Positions 1 to 7,962 of a DNA stretch of 11,791 bases are shown here, one piece after another. The position numbers and the translations under genes were made by a program. A model generated the notes under the pieces. It saw nothing but the letters and a program-made list of their open reading frames with translations. It ran no database searches and was not told the origin of the DNA. Within the stretch, counting starts at the first letter, position 1. Each line of letters begins with the position of its first letter. The stretch lies in NCBI GenBank assembly GCA_002391425.1, contig DGEZ01000103.1, forward strand, positions 5,367-17,157, given 5' to 3'. Origin of the DNA: Micrococcales bacterium UBA3913. GTDB taxonomy: Bacteria > Actinomycetota > Actinomycetes > Actinomycetales > Microbacteriaceae.

Positions 1-22
1 CCCGCACCCGCACCCGCACCCG
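1..22. repeat. Hexanucleotide repeat (CCCGCA) cut by the window edge
   Basis: Three full copies of cccgca plus a partial cccg run from the first base and end 16 nt before purT. The true copy number is unknown because the window starts inside the array. It may be the 3' end of an upstream plus-strand gene: one frame reads Pro-His repeats and stops at TAG 32-34, and another reads Pro-Ala repeats and stops at TGA 64-66 inside purT. A proline-rich C-terminal tail is the likeliest explanation, but a non-coding microsatellite is possible. Confidence 0.6.
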
Positions 23-38
23 ATGCGAGAATAGGACC

Positions 39-1241
39 ATGTCACTGTCTCTCGGCACACCCCTGACCAGTTCCGCCACCTCGGCATTGCTCCTCGGCAG
101 CGGCGAGATCGGCAAAGAGATCGCCATTGAATTGCAGCGTCTCGGCGTCGAGACCATCGCGGTGGATCGATACGCCAACGCACCGGCCATGCAGATCGCC
201 CATCGCAGCCACGTCATCCCCATGCTGGACGCCACTCAGTTGCGCCGCGTGCTCGACGAGGAGAAACCCGGCATCATCATTCCGGAAGTCGAGGCGATCC
301 ACACGGAGACCCTCGCCTGGTACGAAGGCACGCACCAGGTGCGCGTCGTTCCCACCGCCCGAGCCACACAGCTGACGATGAACAGGGAAGGGATTCGCCG
401 CCTCGCCGCCGAAGAACTTCAGCTGCCCACCTCTGCATACCGCTTCGCGGACACCCCGGAGGAATATCGGCAGGCCGTCGCCCAGATCGGGCTACCGTGC
501 GTGGTCAAGCCGATCATGAGCTCCTCGGGCAAAGGCCAGTCCGTTCTCCGCACCAGCGCCGACATCGAGTCCGCCTGGATCCACGCACAGCAGGATGCTC
601 GCGGCGCCAGCGGCGCACCCATCCGGGTCATCGTCGAAGCATTCGTGCCCTTCGACCGCGAACTCACGCTGCTCACGGTCCGGCACAGCGGCGGAACTGT
701 GTTCGTCGACCCCATCGAGCACATTCAGAAGGACGGAGACTACGCCGAATCCTGGCAGGGCGAGGTCGTGCCGGAGCGGATTCTCGCGCGCGCCCAGGAG
801 ATCGCCGAACGCATCACTGGAGCACTCGGAGGGTGGGGCCTGTTCGGCGTCGAACTCTTCGTCGTCGGCGACCAGGTGATCTTCTCCGAAGTCTCACCCC
901 GCCCCCACGACACCGGTCTGGTCACCCTCGTATCCCAGGACCTATCCGAATTCGCCCTTCACGTGCGCGCGATCCTCGGCTTGCCGGTTGCACAGCCGGA
1001 GCGCTTCCCCGGTGCTGCAGCCAGCGTCCCCGTCAAGGCTCAGGGAACGGGCGTTCCCCGGTTCAGCGGACTCGAGGATGCGCTGAGCATCCCCACCGCC
1101 CAGCTGCGCCTGTTCGGCAAGCCCGCGGTCGATGGCGAGCGCCGCGTAGCGGTTGCCCTGGCACGCGGGAAAACGGTCACGGAAGCGCGTAGCCGGGCCC
1201 ACCAGATCGCCGACGCGATAACCGTCGACCTGGACAGTTAG
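39..1241 (+). CDS. purT: Formate-dependent phosphoribosylglycinamide formyltransferase PurT
   Basis: PurT carries out the third step of de novo purine synthesis in the cytoplasm: it formylates GAR using formate and ATP rather than 10-formyl-tetrahydrofolate. The 400-aa product is close to the E. coli length of about 392 aa and is colinear with that family. It has an N-terminal nucleotide-fold motif GSGEIGKE (residues 20-27), then VDRYANAPAMQIAHRS (42-57). A central ATP-grasp domain carries the glycine-rich loop SSSGKGQS (161-168), DGDYAESWQ (232-240) and the metal/substrate segment FSEVSPRPHDTG (282-293). The C-terminal RLFGKP motif is at 357-362. The ATG at 39 gives an N-terminus of the family's usual length. 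AGGA at 33-36 is very close to the start, so the ribosome site is weak, and the gene may be coupled to an upstream gene or read without a leader. It converges on cca, overlapping it by 4 nt, with no terminator between them. Confidence 0.96.
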   Translation: MSLSLGTPLTSSATSALLLGSGEIGKEIAIELQRLGVETIAVDRYANAPAMQIAHRSHVIPMLDATQLRRVLDEEKPGIIIPEVEAIHTETLAWYEGTHQVRVVPTARATQLTMNREGIRRLAAEELQLPTSAYRFADTPEEYRQAVAQIGLPCVVKPIMSSSGKGQSVLRTSADIESAWIHAQQDARGASGAPIRVIVEAFVPFDRELTLLTVRHSGGTVFVDPIEHIQKDGDYAESWQGEVVPERILARAQEIAERITGALGGWGLFGVELFVVGDQVIFSEVSPRPHDTGLVTLVSQDLSEFALHVRAILGLPVAQPERFPGAAASVPVKAQGTGVPRFSGLEDALSIPTAQLRLFGKPAVDGERRVAVALARGKTVTEARSRAHQIADAITVDLDS

Positions 1242-2692
1242 CGGTCCGATTGCCCCGCTGACGCATCGCCCCACCCCGGAATGTTCTGCTGAGCCCAGGA
1301 GCGCAACCGCCGCCGAGCCTCCGACTCACCGAGCGGTCCCTCGTCAAGACGTTGCTCCAGCAGGAACGCATACGCCTTCCCCACGACCGGCCCGGGGCTC
1401 ACCCCCAGCTCAGCCATAATCTGCGTCCCATCCAGGTCCGGGCGAATCGCATCGAGCTCCTCCTGAGCGGCAAGCTCGTCAATACGCCTCTCAATATCGT
1501 CGTACGCCTGGCGAAGACGACGGGCCTTCGCGGCGTTGCGCGTAGTGACATCGGCACGCACGAGCTTGTGCAGCCGGGGCAGGAGGTCGCCGGCATCACG
1601 CACGTACCTGCGCACCGCAGAATCCGTCCACGCCCCCTCGGCATAGCCGAAAAACCTCAAGTGCAGTTCAATAAGTCGGCACACCGCACTCGTCGTGTCC
1701 TTATCGAACCGAAGTGCGGTCAAGCGCTTGCGCGCCATCCGCGCACCCACCAGATCATGCTGGTAAAAGGTCACCTTGCCGCCCGGTTCCAGGCGACGCG
1801 TCTTCGGCTTGCCGATGTCGTGCAGCAGAGCGGCCAGCCGAAGCACCAGATCCGGCCCGTCCTCCTCCTGATCGATCGCCTGTCTCAAGACGGTCAGCGT
1901 GTGGCGGTAGACATCCTTGTGGTGATGGTGCTCATCCACTTCCAGGCGCAGTCCCGGAACCTCCGGGAGAAACTCGTCGGCCAGACCGGTATCCACGAGC
2001 ACCTCGATCCCCGACTCCGGGTCACCTCCCAGCATGAGTTTCGTGAACTCCGCCTGGATGCGCTCGGCGGACACCAACGTCAGCGTGGACGTCAACTCGA
2101 CGATCGCCTTCAGAGCAGACGGCTCCACCGTGAACCCCAGCTGGGAGACAAACCGCGCCGCGCGCATCATGCGCAGGGGATCATCCGCGAAAGACTCCAC
2201 CGCGGGGGCCGGAGTGCGCAACACACCCGCCATCAGGTCACTCAACCCGTTAAACGGGTCCACGAGCGTGCGGGACGGCAGGCGCAGCGCCATCGCATTC
2301 ACCGTGAAGTCCCGCCGCCGAAGATCCGCTTCCAAGGTGTCCCCGAAATCGACCTCCGGCTTCCGCGAGCGATGGTCATAACGGTCCGAACGGTAAGTGG
2401 TCACCTCCACCTGAAGGCCATCAATCCGTGCTCCGATGGTCCCGTATTCCCGCCCCACGTCCCAGTGCGCGGACGCCATCGGCGCGAGAATCGCCATCGT
2501 CTGATCCGGGCGCGCATCCGTGGTGAGGTCGAAGTCCGAGATCTCCCGTCCGAGGAATGCGTCCCGCACCGGCCCCCCCACGAGCGAGAGCTCATAGCCC
2601 CGCCCCTGAAACGCCGCCCCCAAACGGTCCAGAACCGCCACCTGGGTTGCCACGTGGAGATTGCCCAACGCTTCCCGAATATCACTGACCAC
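1238..2692 (-). CDS. cca: CCA tRNA nucleotidyltransferase (actinobacterial type)
   Basis: This class II nucleotidyltransferase adds or repairs the 3' CCA of tRNAs from CTP and ATP; in mycobacteria the orthologue is often labelled PcnA. The 484-aa protein shows the head motif LVGGPVRD (37-44) and the catalytic DFD of DFDLTTDA (53-60, D53 and D55). RRRDFTVNAMA (125-135) and DDPLRMMRAARF (170-181) complete the nucleotidyltransferase/neck region. An HD domain follows, with H264 and the HDIGK motif (291-295). Length and the HD domain match the actinobacterial subfamily. The chosen start is GTG at 2692-2690; the ATG at 2700 is in another frame. There is no clear Shine-Dalgarno, so the exact start is uncertain by some residues. 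It is divergent from the DUF6049-murJ operon, the arrangement also seen in Mycobacterium but without the intervening MutT gene. Both tRNA genes in this window lack an encoded CCA and therefore need this enzyme. Confidence 0.95.
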   Translation of the reverse strand: MVSDIREALGNLHVATQVAVLDRLGAAFQGRGYELSLVGGPVRDAFLGREISDFDLTTDARPDQTMAILAPMASAHWDVGREYGTIGARIDGLQVEVTTYRSDRYDHRSRKPEVDFGDTLEADLRRRDFTVNAMALRLPSRTLVDPFNGLSDLMAGVLRTPAPAVESFADDPLRMMRAARFVSQLGFTVEPSALKAIVELTSTLTLVSAERIQAEFTKLMLGGDPESGIEVLVDTGLADEFLPEVPGLRLEVDEHHHHKDVYRHTLTVLRQAIDQEEDGPDLVLRLAALLHDIGKPKTRRLEPGGKVTFYQHDLVGARMARKRLTALRFDKDTTSAVCRLIELHLRFFGYAEGAWTDSAVRRYVRDAGDLLPRLHKLVRADVTTRNAAKARRLRQAYDDIERRIDELAAQEELDAIRPDLDGTQIMAELGVSPGPVVGKAYAFLLEQRLDEGPLGESEARRRLRSWAQQNIPGWGDASAGQSDR

Positions 2693-2716
2693 CCCAACAT
2701 CGTGCCACAGCCCGGA

Positions 2717-2749
2717 CTACCTGTGTTCCTCAGGGTGGGCAGGTAGGCT
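2717..2749 (+). promoter_or_regulatory. Inverted repeat overlapping a candidate -10 of the DUF6049-murJ operon
   Basis: The 96-nt divergent spacer between cca and the DUF6049 gene holds CTACCTG (2717-2723) and its exact complement CAGGTAG (2740-2746), 16 nt apart. The right arm runs into TAGGCT (2744-2749), a plausible actinobacterial -10, which would place the transcript start near 2756. The -35 region (about 2721-2726, ctgtgt) overlaps the left arm and is a poor match. The ribosome site AGGAG (2780-2784) sits 4 nt before the ATG. The repeat could be a repressor operator or chance; no regulator is visible in the window. Confidence 0.35.
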
Positions 2750-2788
2750 CTGTGTCAGAACAGTGAGGTAACCCCCCCCAGGAGACAC

Positions 2789-4798
2789 ATGCGAACGTGG
2801 CGTGCCCTCGTCAGTGCAGCACTTGCCCTCGCACTGTGCGGTACCGGCGTGCCCGCCACCGCAGAGGAGGATGCCAGCGCAGAGTCCCTCCCGCAGGCCG
2901 TCACCGTCTCCTTCACCCAAGAAAGCATCGATGCGTTCTCGGGGGTGGACCTCGATGTCTCGGTCACCGCCGGCGCCACCGCGATCAGTGGTGCCACCGC
3001 CACGCTCAGCCTGCGTCACATCGTGCTCACGGACGCGCAGGACATCGAGGCATGGCTCACCGGAGAGACCACGGGAATGCAGTGGGGCGGCGACCTGCAG
3101 GTAGACGACTACGAGATACCTGACACCGACGCCGGTCAGACCAGCGCATTCGTGATCAGTGCCACCCGCGCCCAGCTCTCCTTGGGTGACCTGTATGGGG
3201 CGACGGGATTCGTCCCCTTCGTGGTGATCGTCACGACCGCAGACGGACAGCAGCAACGCGTCACCGGCGTCGTGCCGTGGAACCAGGGCGAGAGTGTCGG
3301 GGACACCACCGTCGTTGTTCCCATCACCGCTCCGACAACGAGCACCGAACTCTACACCGAGGATGAACTCACCGACTGGGTCGCCTCCGATGGAATTTTC
3401 GCGCGCATGTCCGAGGCCCTGGCGGGCACCACCGTGGTCATCGCCATCGATGCGAAAATCGTCGCGTCGATCACGGCCAACGACAGTACCGGGGCGGCCG
3501 CGGCGTGGTTGGCAGCGCTGCAGGACGAGCATCCCGTCGTTCCGCTCTCCTACGGCAACGGAAGCACCACCGCGCTCGTCTCCGCGGGCGCCGAGACCGT
3601 CCCCACCGTGGATTCGAGTGTCACCGGGTGGGCGGGATCGACGACCATCTGGACCGAGGGGGACACTCTCGACGCCGACACTGCATCGGCGCTGACGAGC
3701 GCAGGGTACACCTCCGCTGTGGTGTCCTCGCAGCGCGTCACGAACCTCGACTGGCAGACCAGCTACTCCCTGGCTGGTCTGGATCTCATCATCAGCGACA
3801 GCTCTGTCAGCACGGCTATTGAGCAGGTGCTCTCCGGAGCGGTCAGTGATCCTCAGTACCCCGTCGCCCTTCGCGCCTCCGTCACGGATCCCGGCGTTGA
3901 CCGCCTGGTGGTCGTGCCGACGACGTGGAACCGCCAGGCATCCACCCTGCGCGCAATCCTGCAGGCCTTTGCCTCCGCCAGCTGGACCGAACTCAGCGAC
4001 GACGTCAGCATCAGCACATCCAGCGAGGCCAACACCACAGCGGCAACCCTCTCCGACAGCACCGGGACGATGGTGGATGCGGACCAGCTCAGCGCTCTCG
4101 TCGCGCAGAGCAAAGCCGCGGATGTCGTCGCTGGCGCCATCGCGGACTCGTCCGCCACCACCGTGCGCACATCGCTGGATAGAACCCTGATGACGCTGTC
4201 CTCACCGGACTGGCCAGACCAATCGAGGTGGGCCACAGAACTGCAGACCGCGATCCAGTCGGCACAGACCACCGCTGGAGCCGTTCAGCTCGGCGAACAA
4301 GCCTCGGTTCGACTCATCTCCAGCGAGTCTCGGCTCCCGGTAGCCATCGTCAATAACCTGTCCTATCCGGTGACCGTCACCGTGGTGATCAAGCCCTCGA
4401 ACGGCAGGCTCGTGGTGGAGGAGGTGGAGCCGATCACCATCGAGGCACACTCGACGACGCAGATCCTCGTTCCCGTGCGCGCCGTGGCGAACGGCGATGT
4501 CACCTTGGACATGCAGATCGTGGATGAGTCTGGGAACACGATCGGCACGGCTGTTACCCGAGACATGTCCGTCAGCGCGGAATGGGAGTCCGTGACGGCA
4601 GGCATTTTCGCGTTAGCCATCGCGCTGCTGTTCGGCTTCGGCCTGTTCAAGGGGATCCTGCGTCACCTTCGCGGCAGAGGCCGGACAGATTCCTCCGCCA
4701 CTTCGGAGAAGGTCAGCGCCGACGCGCACCAGACCGGCTCCACAGAGCCCGCGCCTGCGGACACCCCCGCACCCGGAACCGAGGAGACGCACAGGTGA
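2789..4798 (+). CDS. DUF6049 family exported, membrane-anchored protein
   Basis: This 669-aa protein has an N-terminal signal peptide: positive residues MRTWR, an Ala/Leu core and a likely cleavage site after A-T-A near residue 25. A large extracytoplasmic region follows. One hydrophobic helix lies near the C-terminus (about 602-624), followed by Arg/Lys-rich residues and a hydrophilic cytoplasmic tail of about 45 residues rich in Pro, Thr and Glu. This fits a single-span protein with its bulk outside the cell. Identification rests on this architecture and on position between cca and murJ, the place held by Rv3909 in M. tuberculosis; I see no catalytic motif. Function is unknown, and a link to envelope assembly is inferred from constant co-location with murJ. 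Its TGA overlaps the murJ GTG by 4 nt, so the two are translationally coupled. AGGAG at 2780-2784 supports the ATG start. Confidence 0.85.
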   Translation: MRTWRALVSAALALALCGTGVPATAEEDASAESLPQAVTVSFTQESIDAFSGVDLDVSVTAGATAISGATATLSLRHIVLTDAQDIEAWLTGETTGMQWGGDLQVDDYEIPDTDAGQTSAFVISATRAQLSLGDLYGATGFVPFVVIVTTADGQQQRVTGVVPWNQGESVGDTTVVVPITAPTTSTELYTEDELTDWVASDGIFARMSEALAGTTVVIAIDAKIVASITANDSTGAAAAWLAALQDEHPVVPLSYGNGSTTALVSAGAETVPTVDSSVTGWAGSTTIWTEGDTLDADTASALTSAGYTSAVVSSQRVTNLDWQTSYSLAGLDLIISDSSVSTAIEQVLSGAVSDPQYPVALRASVTDPGVDRLVVVPTTWNRQASTLRAILQAFASASWTELSDDVSISTSSEANTTAATLSDSTGTMVDADQLSALVAQSKAADVVAGAIADSSATTVRTSLDRTLMTLSSPDWPDQSRWATELQTAIQSAQTTAGAVQLGEQASVRLISSESRLPVAIVNNLSYPVTVTVVIKPSNGRLVVEEVEPITIEAHSTTQILVPVRAVANGDVTLDMQIVDESGNTIGTAVTRDMSVSAEWESVTAGIFALAIALLFGFGLFKGILRHLRGRGRTDSSATSEKVSADAHQTGSTEPAPADTPAPGTEETHR

Positions 4799-6474
4799 CA
4801 GCACCCTCTGTCTCCCCGGCCGACGGCGACGACCGTTCCGCGCGAGCGCGGGCGAGCCTCACACTCGCCGCGGGTACCCTCACCTCGCGCATCCTCGGGT
4901 TTGTCCGGACGTTCCTTCTCGCCGTCACCATCGGGACGGTTAATGCCGCCGATGCCTTCGGGGTGGCCAACCAGTTGCCCAACACGATGTACCAGCTCAC
5001 CGCTGGCGGGGTCCTCACGGCCGTGCTCGTCCCGCAAATTGTCCAGGCCACCCGCTCCGCCGACGGCGGGTCCGCCTACATCAACCGGATTTCCACACTG
5101 GCCATCATGCTGTTCACCGCATCCGCCGCTGTGCTCACACTGTGCTCGCCACTGCTGATCGCGCTGTACACCCACGACTGGCCCGCCGATCGGGTCGCGC
5201 TGGCCACCGCTATGGCCTACCTGTGCATGCCGCAGGTGTTCTTCTACGGGCTGTACGCGCTGCTCGGGGGAGTACTCAACGCGCGCAGCGTGTTCGGCCC
5301 CTACACCTGGGCACCGGTCGCCAACAACCTGATTGCGATCGCCGGGCTTGCCGCGTTCCTGCTCATCTATGGCGCCGACAGCACCGGGGTGGTTCCCATC
5401 GAGGACTGGGCCGGGGGACGCACCCTCCTGCTCGCCGGATCGGCGACCATTGGCGTAGCCGCCCAGGCGCTGATCCTGTTCGTGTTCTGGCGCAAGGCGA
5501 ACATCCGGTTCCGCCCGGACTTTACGTTCCGTCACGTGGGCCTGGGCGCGACCTTCGTCGCGGCGGGCTGGATTCTCGCGAACGTCGTCATCGAGGCGAT
5601 CGTGGGTCTGGTGCAGTCGAACGTGCTCACCTTCGCGAGCGCCGATCGCGCCGCCGGAGACGTTGCGCTGATCGGAAACCAGGGCATGTCCTACGTGTTT
5701 CTCGTGTACGTGCTCCCGCACTCGATCATCGCGGTTTCCATCGCAACCGTCTATTTCACGCGGTTCAGTCACTGGTGGTCCACCGGTGACCTCGCCTCCT
5801 TCCGGGCGGACTTTTCCCGCAGCACGCGCATGATCGGCGTCGCCAGCGTGTTCTGCACCGCGGCTCTCATCGTGCTTTCTTTCTCCATCGTGCGGATGTT
5901 CACGACGCATTCGTTCGCCCAGGTGTCCGCGATGGCCGGGATCCTCATCCCCATGTCCTTCGGGCTGGTCGCCTACAGTTTCTTCTTCCTGACGATGCGT
6001 GCGCTGTATGCGGTGGATGACACCCGCAGTGTCTTCGTCATCACCGCCATCAGCGCGGCCGTGCGCATCCCCGCCTACTTCGCAGCCGGGCTGCTCAACC
6101 CGTACTGGATCGCCTCAGGCATCGCTGTGGCCACCACGACCGCATGCTGGATCGAGGCGATCGCCGGATTCGTGATCCTGCGGCGCAGAATCGGAGCACC
6201 CGGCGGTTTTGTCATCGTGCGCACCCATGTCCGACTCCTCCTGGCCGCGGCGGGCGCCTCTGTGGCGGGATGGGCCGTGTCCTTCCTGCTGGGCGCGTAC
6301 CGGGCCGACGGTTTCGGCAATGCCACCATTCCCGGTGCCCTCCTCACCGTTGTCCTGGCTGGATCCGTGATGGCCGGGGTCTATGTCGTCTTCTTGCGTG
6401 TTCTGCGAGTACAAGAACTTGACGCCATGGTCTGGCTGATCCGCGCCCGCCTCCCACACCGCGGGCTCGGATAG
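4795..6474 (+). CDS. murJ: Lipid II flippase MurJ (MviN family)
   Basis: MurJ flips the peptidoglycan precursor lipid II across the cytoplasmic membrane. The 559-aa product is a polytopic MOP-superfamily protein with about 14 hydrophobic segments. The signature SRILGFVRT (31-39) carries R32 and R38, the counterparts of the essential R18 and R24 in E. coli. ADAFGVANQLPN (52-63), FGPYTWAPVANN (167-178), LPHSIIAVSIATVYFTRFS (307-325) and RALYAVDDTRS (402-412) are further family blocks. The GTG start at 4795 was chosen because GAGGAG at 4781-4786 lies 8 nt upstream and GTGA overlaps the stop of the DUF6049 gene. The frame is open further upstream, to 4582, but that part has no membrane or family features. 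Unlike the roughly 1,180-aa mycobacterial MviN, it ends after the transporter and lacks the cytoplasmic pseudokinase and the extracellular C-terminal domain. Confidence 0.95.
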   Translation: MTAPSVSPADGDDRSARARASLTLAAGTLTSRILGFVRTFLLAVTIGTVNAADAFGVANQLPNTMYQLTAGGVLTAVLVPQIVQATRSADGGSAYINRISTLAIMLFTASAAVLTLCSPLLIALYTHDWPADRVALATAMAYLCMPQVFFYGLYALLGGVLNARSVFGPYTWAPVANNLIAIAGLAAFLLIYGADSTGVVPIEDWAGGRTLLLAGSATIGVAAQALILFVFWRKANIRFRPDFTFRHVGLGATFVAAGWILANVVIEAIVGLVQSNVLTFASADRAAGDVALIGNQGMSYVFLVYVLPHSIIAVSIATVYFTRFSHWWSTGDLASFRADFSRSTRMIGVASVFCTAALIVLSFSIVRMFTTHSFAQVSAMAGILIPMSFGLVAYSFFFLTMRALYAVDDTRSVFVITAISAAVRIPAYFAAGLLNPYWIASGIAVATTTACWIEAIAGFVILRRRIGAPGGFVIVRTHVRLLLAAAGASVAGWAVSFLLGAYRADGFGNATIPGALLTVVLAGSVMAGVYVVFLRVLRVQELDAMVWLIRARLPHRGLG

Positions 6475-6513
6475 TGCTCGGCTAAACTCCCTCCCCGCGG
6501 AATGGGCACACCG

Positions 6514-6519
6514 TAGAAT
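6514..6519 (+). promoter_or_regulatory. Candidate -10 element for trxB-trxA
   Basis: The 77-nt murJ-trxB spacer contains TAGAAT, one base off the TATAAT consensus. It would give a transcript start near 6526 and a leader of about 26 nt. No good -35 hexamer lies 16-18 nt upstream; that stretch is C-rich (ctcccc). The ribosome site GGAG (6544-6547) is 4 nt before the trxB ATG. I see no strong terminator after murJ, so read-through is also possible. Confidence 0.4.
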
Positions 6520-6551
6520 CTGTTGTACCCAGCGAGGATGATTGGAGTCAG

Positions 6552-7505
6552 ATGCGAAACGTTGTCATAGTGGGGTCCGGACCGGCTGGCTACACTGCCG
6601 CGATCTACACGGCGCGAGCAGACCTGAAGCCCCTGGTGATCGCCAGTTCCGTTGAGGCCGGCGGTGAGCTGATGAAAACCACCGAGGTGGAGAATTTTCC
6701 CGGCTTTCCGCAGGGCATCATGGGTCCGGAGTTGATGACCCAGTTGCAGGAACAGGCCGAACGCTTCGGCGCTGAGGTCGTATACGACGACGTTGTGGCG
6801 ATGGATCTCACCGGCCCGGTGAAGACCATCACACTCTCCGGAGGCGAGACCATCGAGGCCCGTTCCGTGATCCTCGCCACCGGTAGCGCGTACAGGATGC
6901 TCGGGTTGCCGCGCGAGGACGAGCTCCTCGGCCACGGGCTGTCCGCCTGCGCAACCTGCGACGGCTTCTTCTTCCGGGACAAGGACATCGCCGTTGTCGG
7001 CGGGGGTGACTCCGCCATGGAGGAGGCCACATTCCTGACCCGGTTCGCTCGTTCCGTCACCGTCATCCACCGGCGGGACAGCCTGCGCGCATCCAAGATC
7101 ATGCAGGAGCGCGCTTTCTCTAACGACAAGATCCACTTCATCTGGAACGCCGACGTGGTTGAGCTCCTCGGAGACACCGCCATCGACGGCGTGGTGCTGC
7201 GCGACACGACGACCGGGGAGACTCGGACGCTGCACCTGGATGGCCTGTTCATCGCCATCGGCAACATCCCCCGCACCGAGCTGGTTTCCGGACAGGTGGA
7301 CCTCACCGCACAGGGGTTCATCGCCGTGGATGGGCGCAGCTCCCGCACGAATGTCTCCGGGGTCTTTGCGGCTGGGGACGTTATTGACCCCACCTACCGT
7401 CAGGCGATCACCGCGGCCGGTTCGGGCTGTGTTGCAGCCCTGGACGCGGAACACTATTTGGCCACCATCGAGACGGCAGCGCCTGCCGCCTCTGCAACGA
7501 AGTGA
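6552..7505 (+). CDS. trxB: Thioredoxin-disulfide reductase TrxB
   Basis: TrxB passes electrons from NADPH through FAD and a redox-active disulfide to thioredoxin in the cytoplasm. The 317-aa length is typical of the low-molecular-weight bacterial enzyme. The FAD site GSGPAGYTAA is at 8-17, and the active site CATC is C133/C136 within ACATCDGFF. The NADPH fold GGGDSAMEEA is at 150-159, and HRRDSLRA (173-180) contacts the NADPH 2'-phosphate. The second FAD motif FAAGDV is at 272-277. GGAG upstream and a conserved N-terminus (MRNVVIVGSGPAG) support the ATG start. It lies 10 nt upstream of trxA and forms an operon with its own substrate. The trxB-trxA pair next to murJ is the usual actinobacterial arrangement, here without the sigM and other genes found between them in mycobacteria. 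Confidence 0.97.
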   Translation: MRNVVIVGSGPAGYTAAIYTARADLKPLVIASSVEAGGELMKTTEVENFPGFPQGIMGPELMTQLQEQAERFGAEVVYDDVVAMDLTGPVKTITLSGGETIEARSVILATGSAYRMLGLPREDELLGHGLSACATCDGFFFRDKDIAVVGGGDSAMEEATFLTRFARSVTVIHRRDSLRASKIMQERAFSNDKIHFIWNADVVELLGDTAIDGVVLRDTTTGETRTLHLDGLFIAIGNIPRTELVSGQVDLTAQGFIAVDGRSSRTNVSGVFAAGDVIDPTYRQAITAAGSGCVAALDAEHYLATIETAAPAASATK

Positions 7506-7515
7506 GGATTCACCC

Positions 7516-7848
7516 ATGACCATCAAACACGCAACAACCGCAAGCTTCGCTCAGGACGTGCTCTCGGCGGACAAGCCCGTACTCGTCGACTTCTGGGCGT
7601 CGTGGTGCGGACCGTGCATCCAGATGGGTCCCGTCCTGGATGCGATCGACGCGGATCACGCAGACGCGATCGATGTCGTCAAGGTCAACGTAGACGAGAA
7701 CCCGGATATCGCTCAGCAGTACCACATCACCTCGATCCCCGCATTCAAGGTGTTCCAGGGCGGTGCTGTGGTCAAAGAGCTGGTCGGGTCCCGTCCGAAG
7801 GCCGTATTTGAACGGGAAATCGAGCCGTTCTTCTCCGCCCAGCACTGA
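7516..7848 (+). CDS. trxA: Thioredoxin TrxA
   Basis: This is a 110-aa cytoplasmic thioredoxin that reduces protein disulfides, such as those of ribonucleotide reductase or methionine sulfoxide reductases, and is recycled by the adjacent TrxB. The strand-helix active site reads VDFWASWCGPC, with C31 and C34. The cis-proline is P75 in TSIPAF, and DENPDIAQQY precedes it. Residues after the CGPC are IQMG, where many thioredoxins have a basic residue; this is a mild variation that should not remove activity. The ATG at 7516 is preferred because GAGG (7504-7507), overlapping the trxB stop, is 8 nt upstream; the longer open frame back to 7159 lies inside trxB. A GC-rich stretch follows and probably ends the operon. 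Confidence 0.97.
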   Translation: MTIKHATTASFAQDVLSADKPVLVDFWASWCGPCIQMGPVLDAIDADHADAIDVVKVNVDENPDIAQQYHITSIPAFKVFQGGAVVKELVGSRPKAVFEREIEPFFSAQH

Positions 7849-7850
7849 CG

Positions 7851-7874
7851 GGCCGTTCGCTGGCCGCACGGCCG
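7851..7874 (+). terminator. Possible GC-rich terminator after trxA
   Basis: Just after the trxA stop, ggccg (7851-7855) can pair with cggcc (7869-7873), or the inner ggcc/ggcc (7862-7865 with 7870-7873) can form a 4-bp hairpin with a 4-nt loop. There is no T-tract, as is common in high-GC actinobacteria. The fold is short and not unique, so this is a weak call. Confidence 0.25.
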
Positions 7875-7912
7875 CACGCACTCCTGGTCCCGACGGCCGC
7901 TTCGCGCGGTAA

Positions 7913-7928
7913 CTCACCGAGGGGTGAG
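7913..7928. promoter_or_regulatory. 6-bp inverted repeat in the trxA-aminotransferase spacer
   Basis: Ctcacc (7913-7918) is followed by a 4-nt loop and its exact complement ggtgag (7923-7928). It lies about 60 nt upstream of the candidate -10 of the aminotransferase-ddl operon. It may be the tail of a trxA terminator or an operator; nothing decides between these. Confidence 0.25.
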
Positions 7929-7962
7929 CGTGTCGTTGCCGAGAAGCCCACCACCGTGCTGA

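Noticed and set aside
1352..2746. 464-aa plus-strand open frame opposite cca
   Set aside because: It is fully antisense to a clear CCA-adding enzyme gene, and its Arg/His-rich composition is typical of a shadow frame in high-GC DNA.
2789..2850. Lipoprotein signal in the DUF6049 protein
   Set aside because: The cysteine at residue 17 is preceded by Leu rather than Gly, Ala or Ser, and the C-terminal helix already gives a membrane anchor.
4582..4794. Upstream extension of the murJ frame
   Set aside because: The extension lies inside the DUF6049 gene, is Arg-rich and non-family, and the GTG at 4795 has a well-placed GAGGAG.
7159..7515. Upstream extension of the trxA frame
   Set aside because: It lies inside trxB; thioredoxin length and the ribosome site fix the start at 7516.
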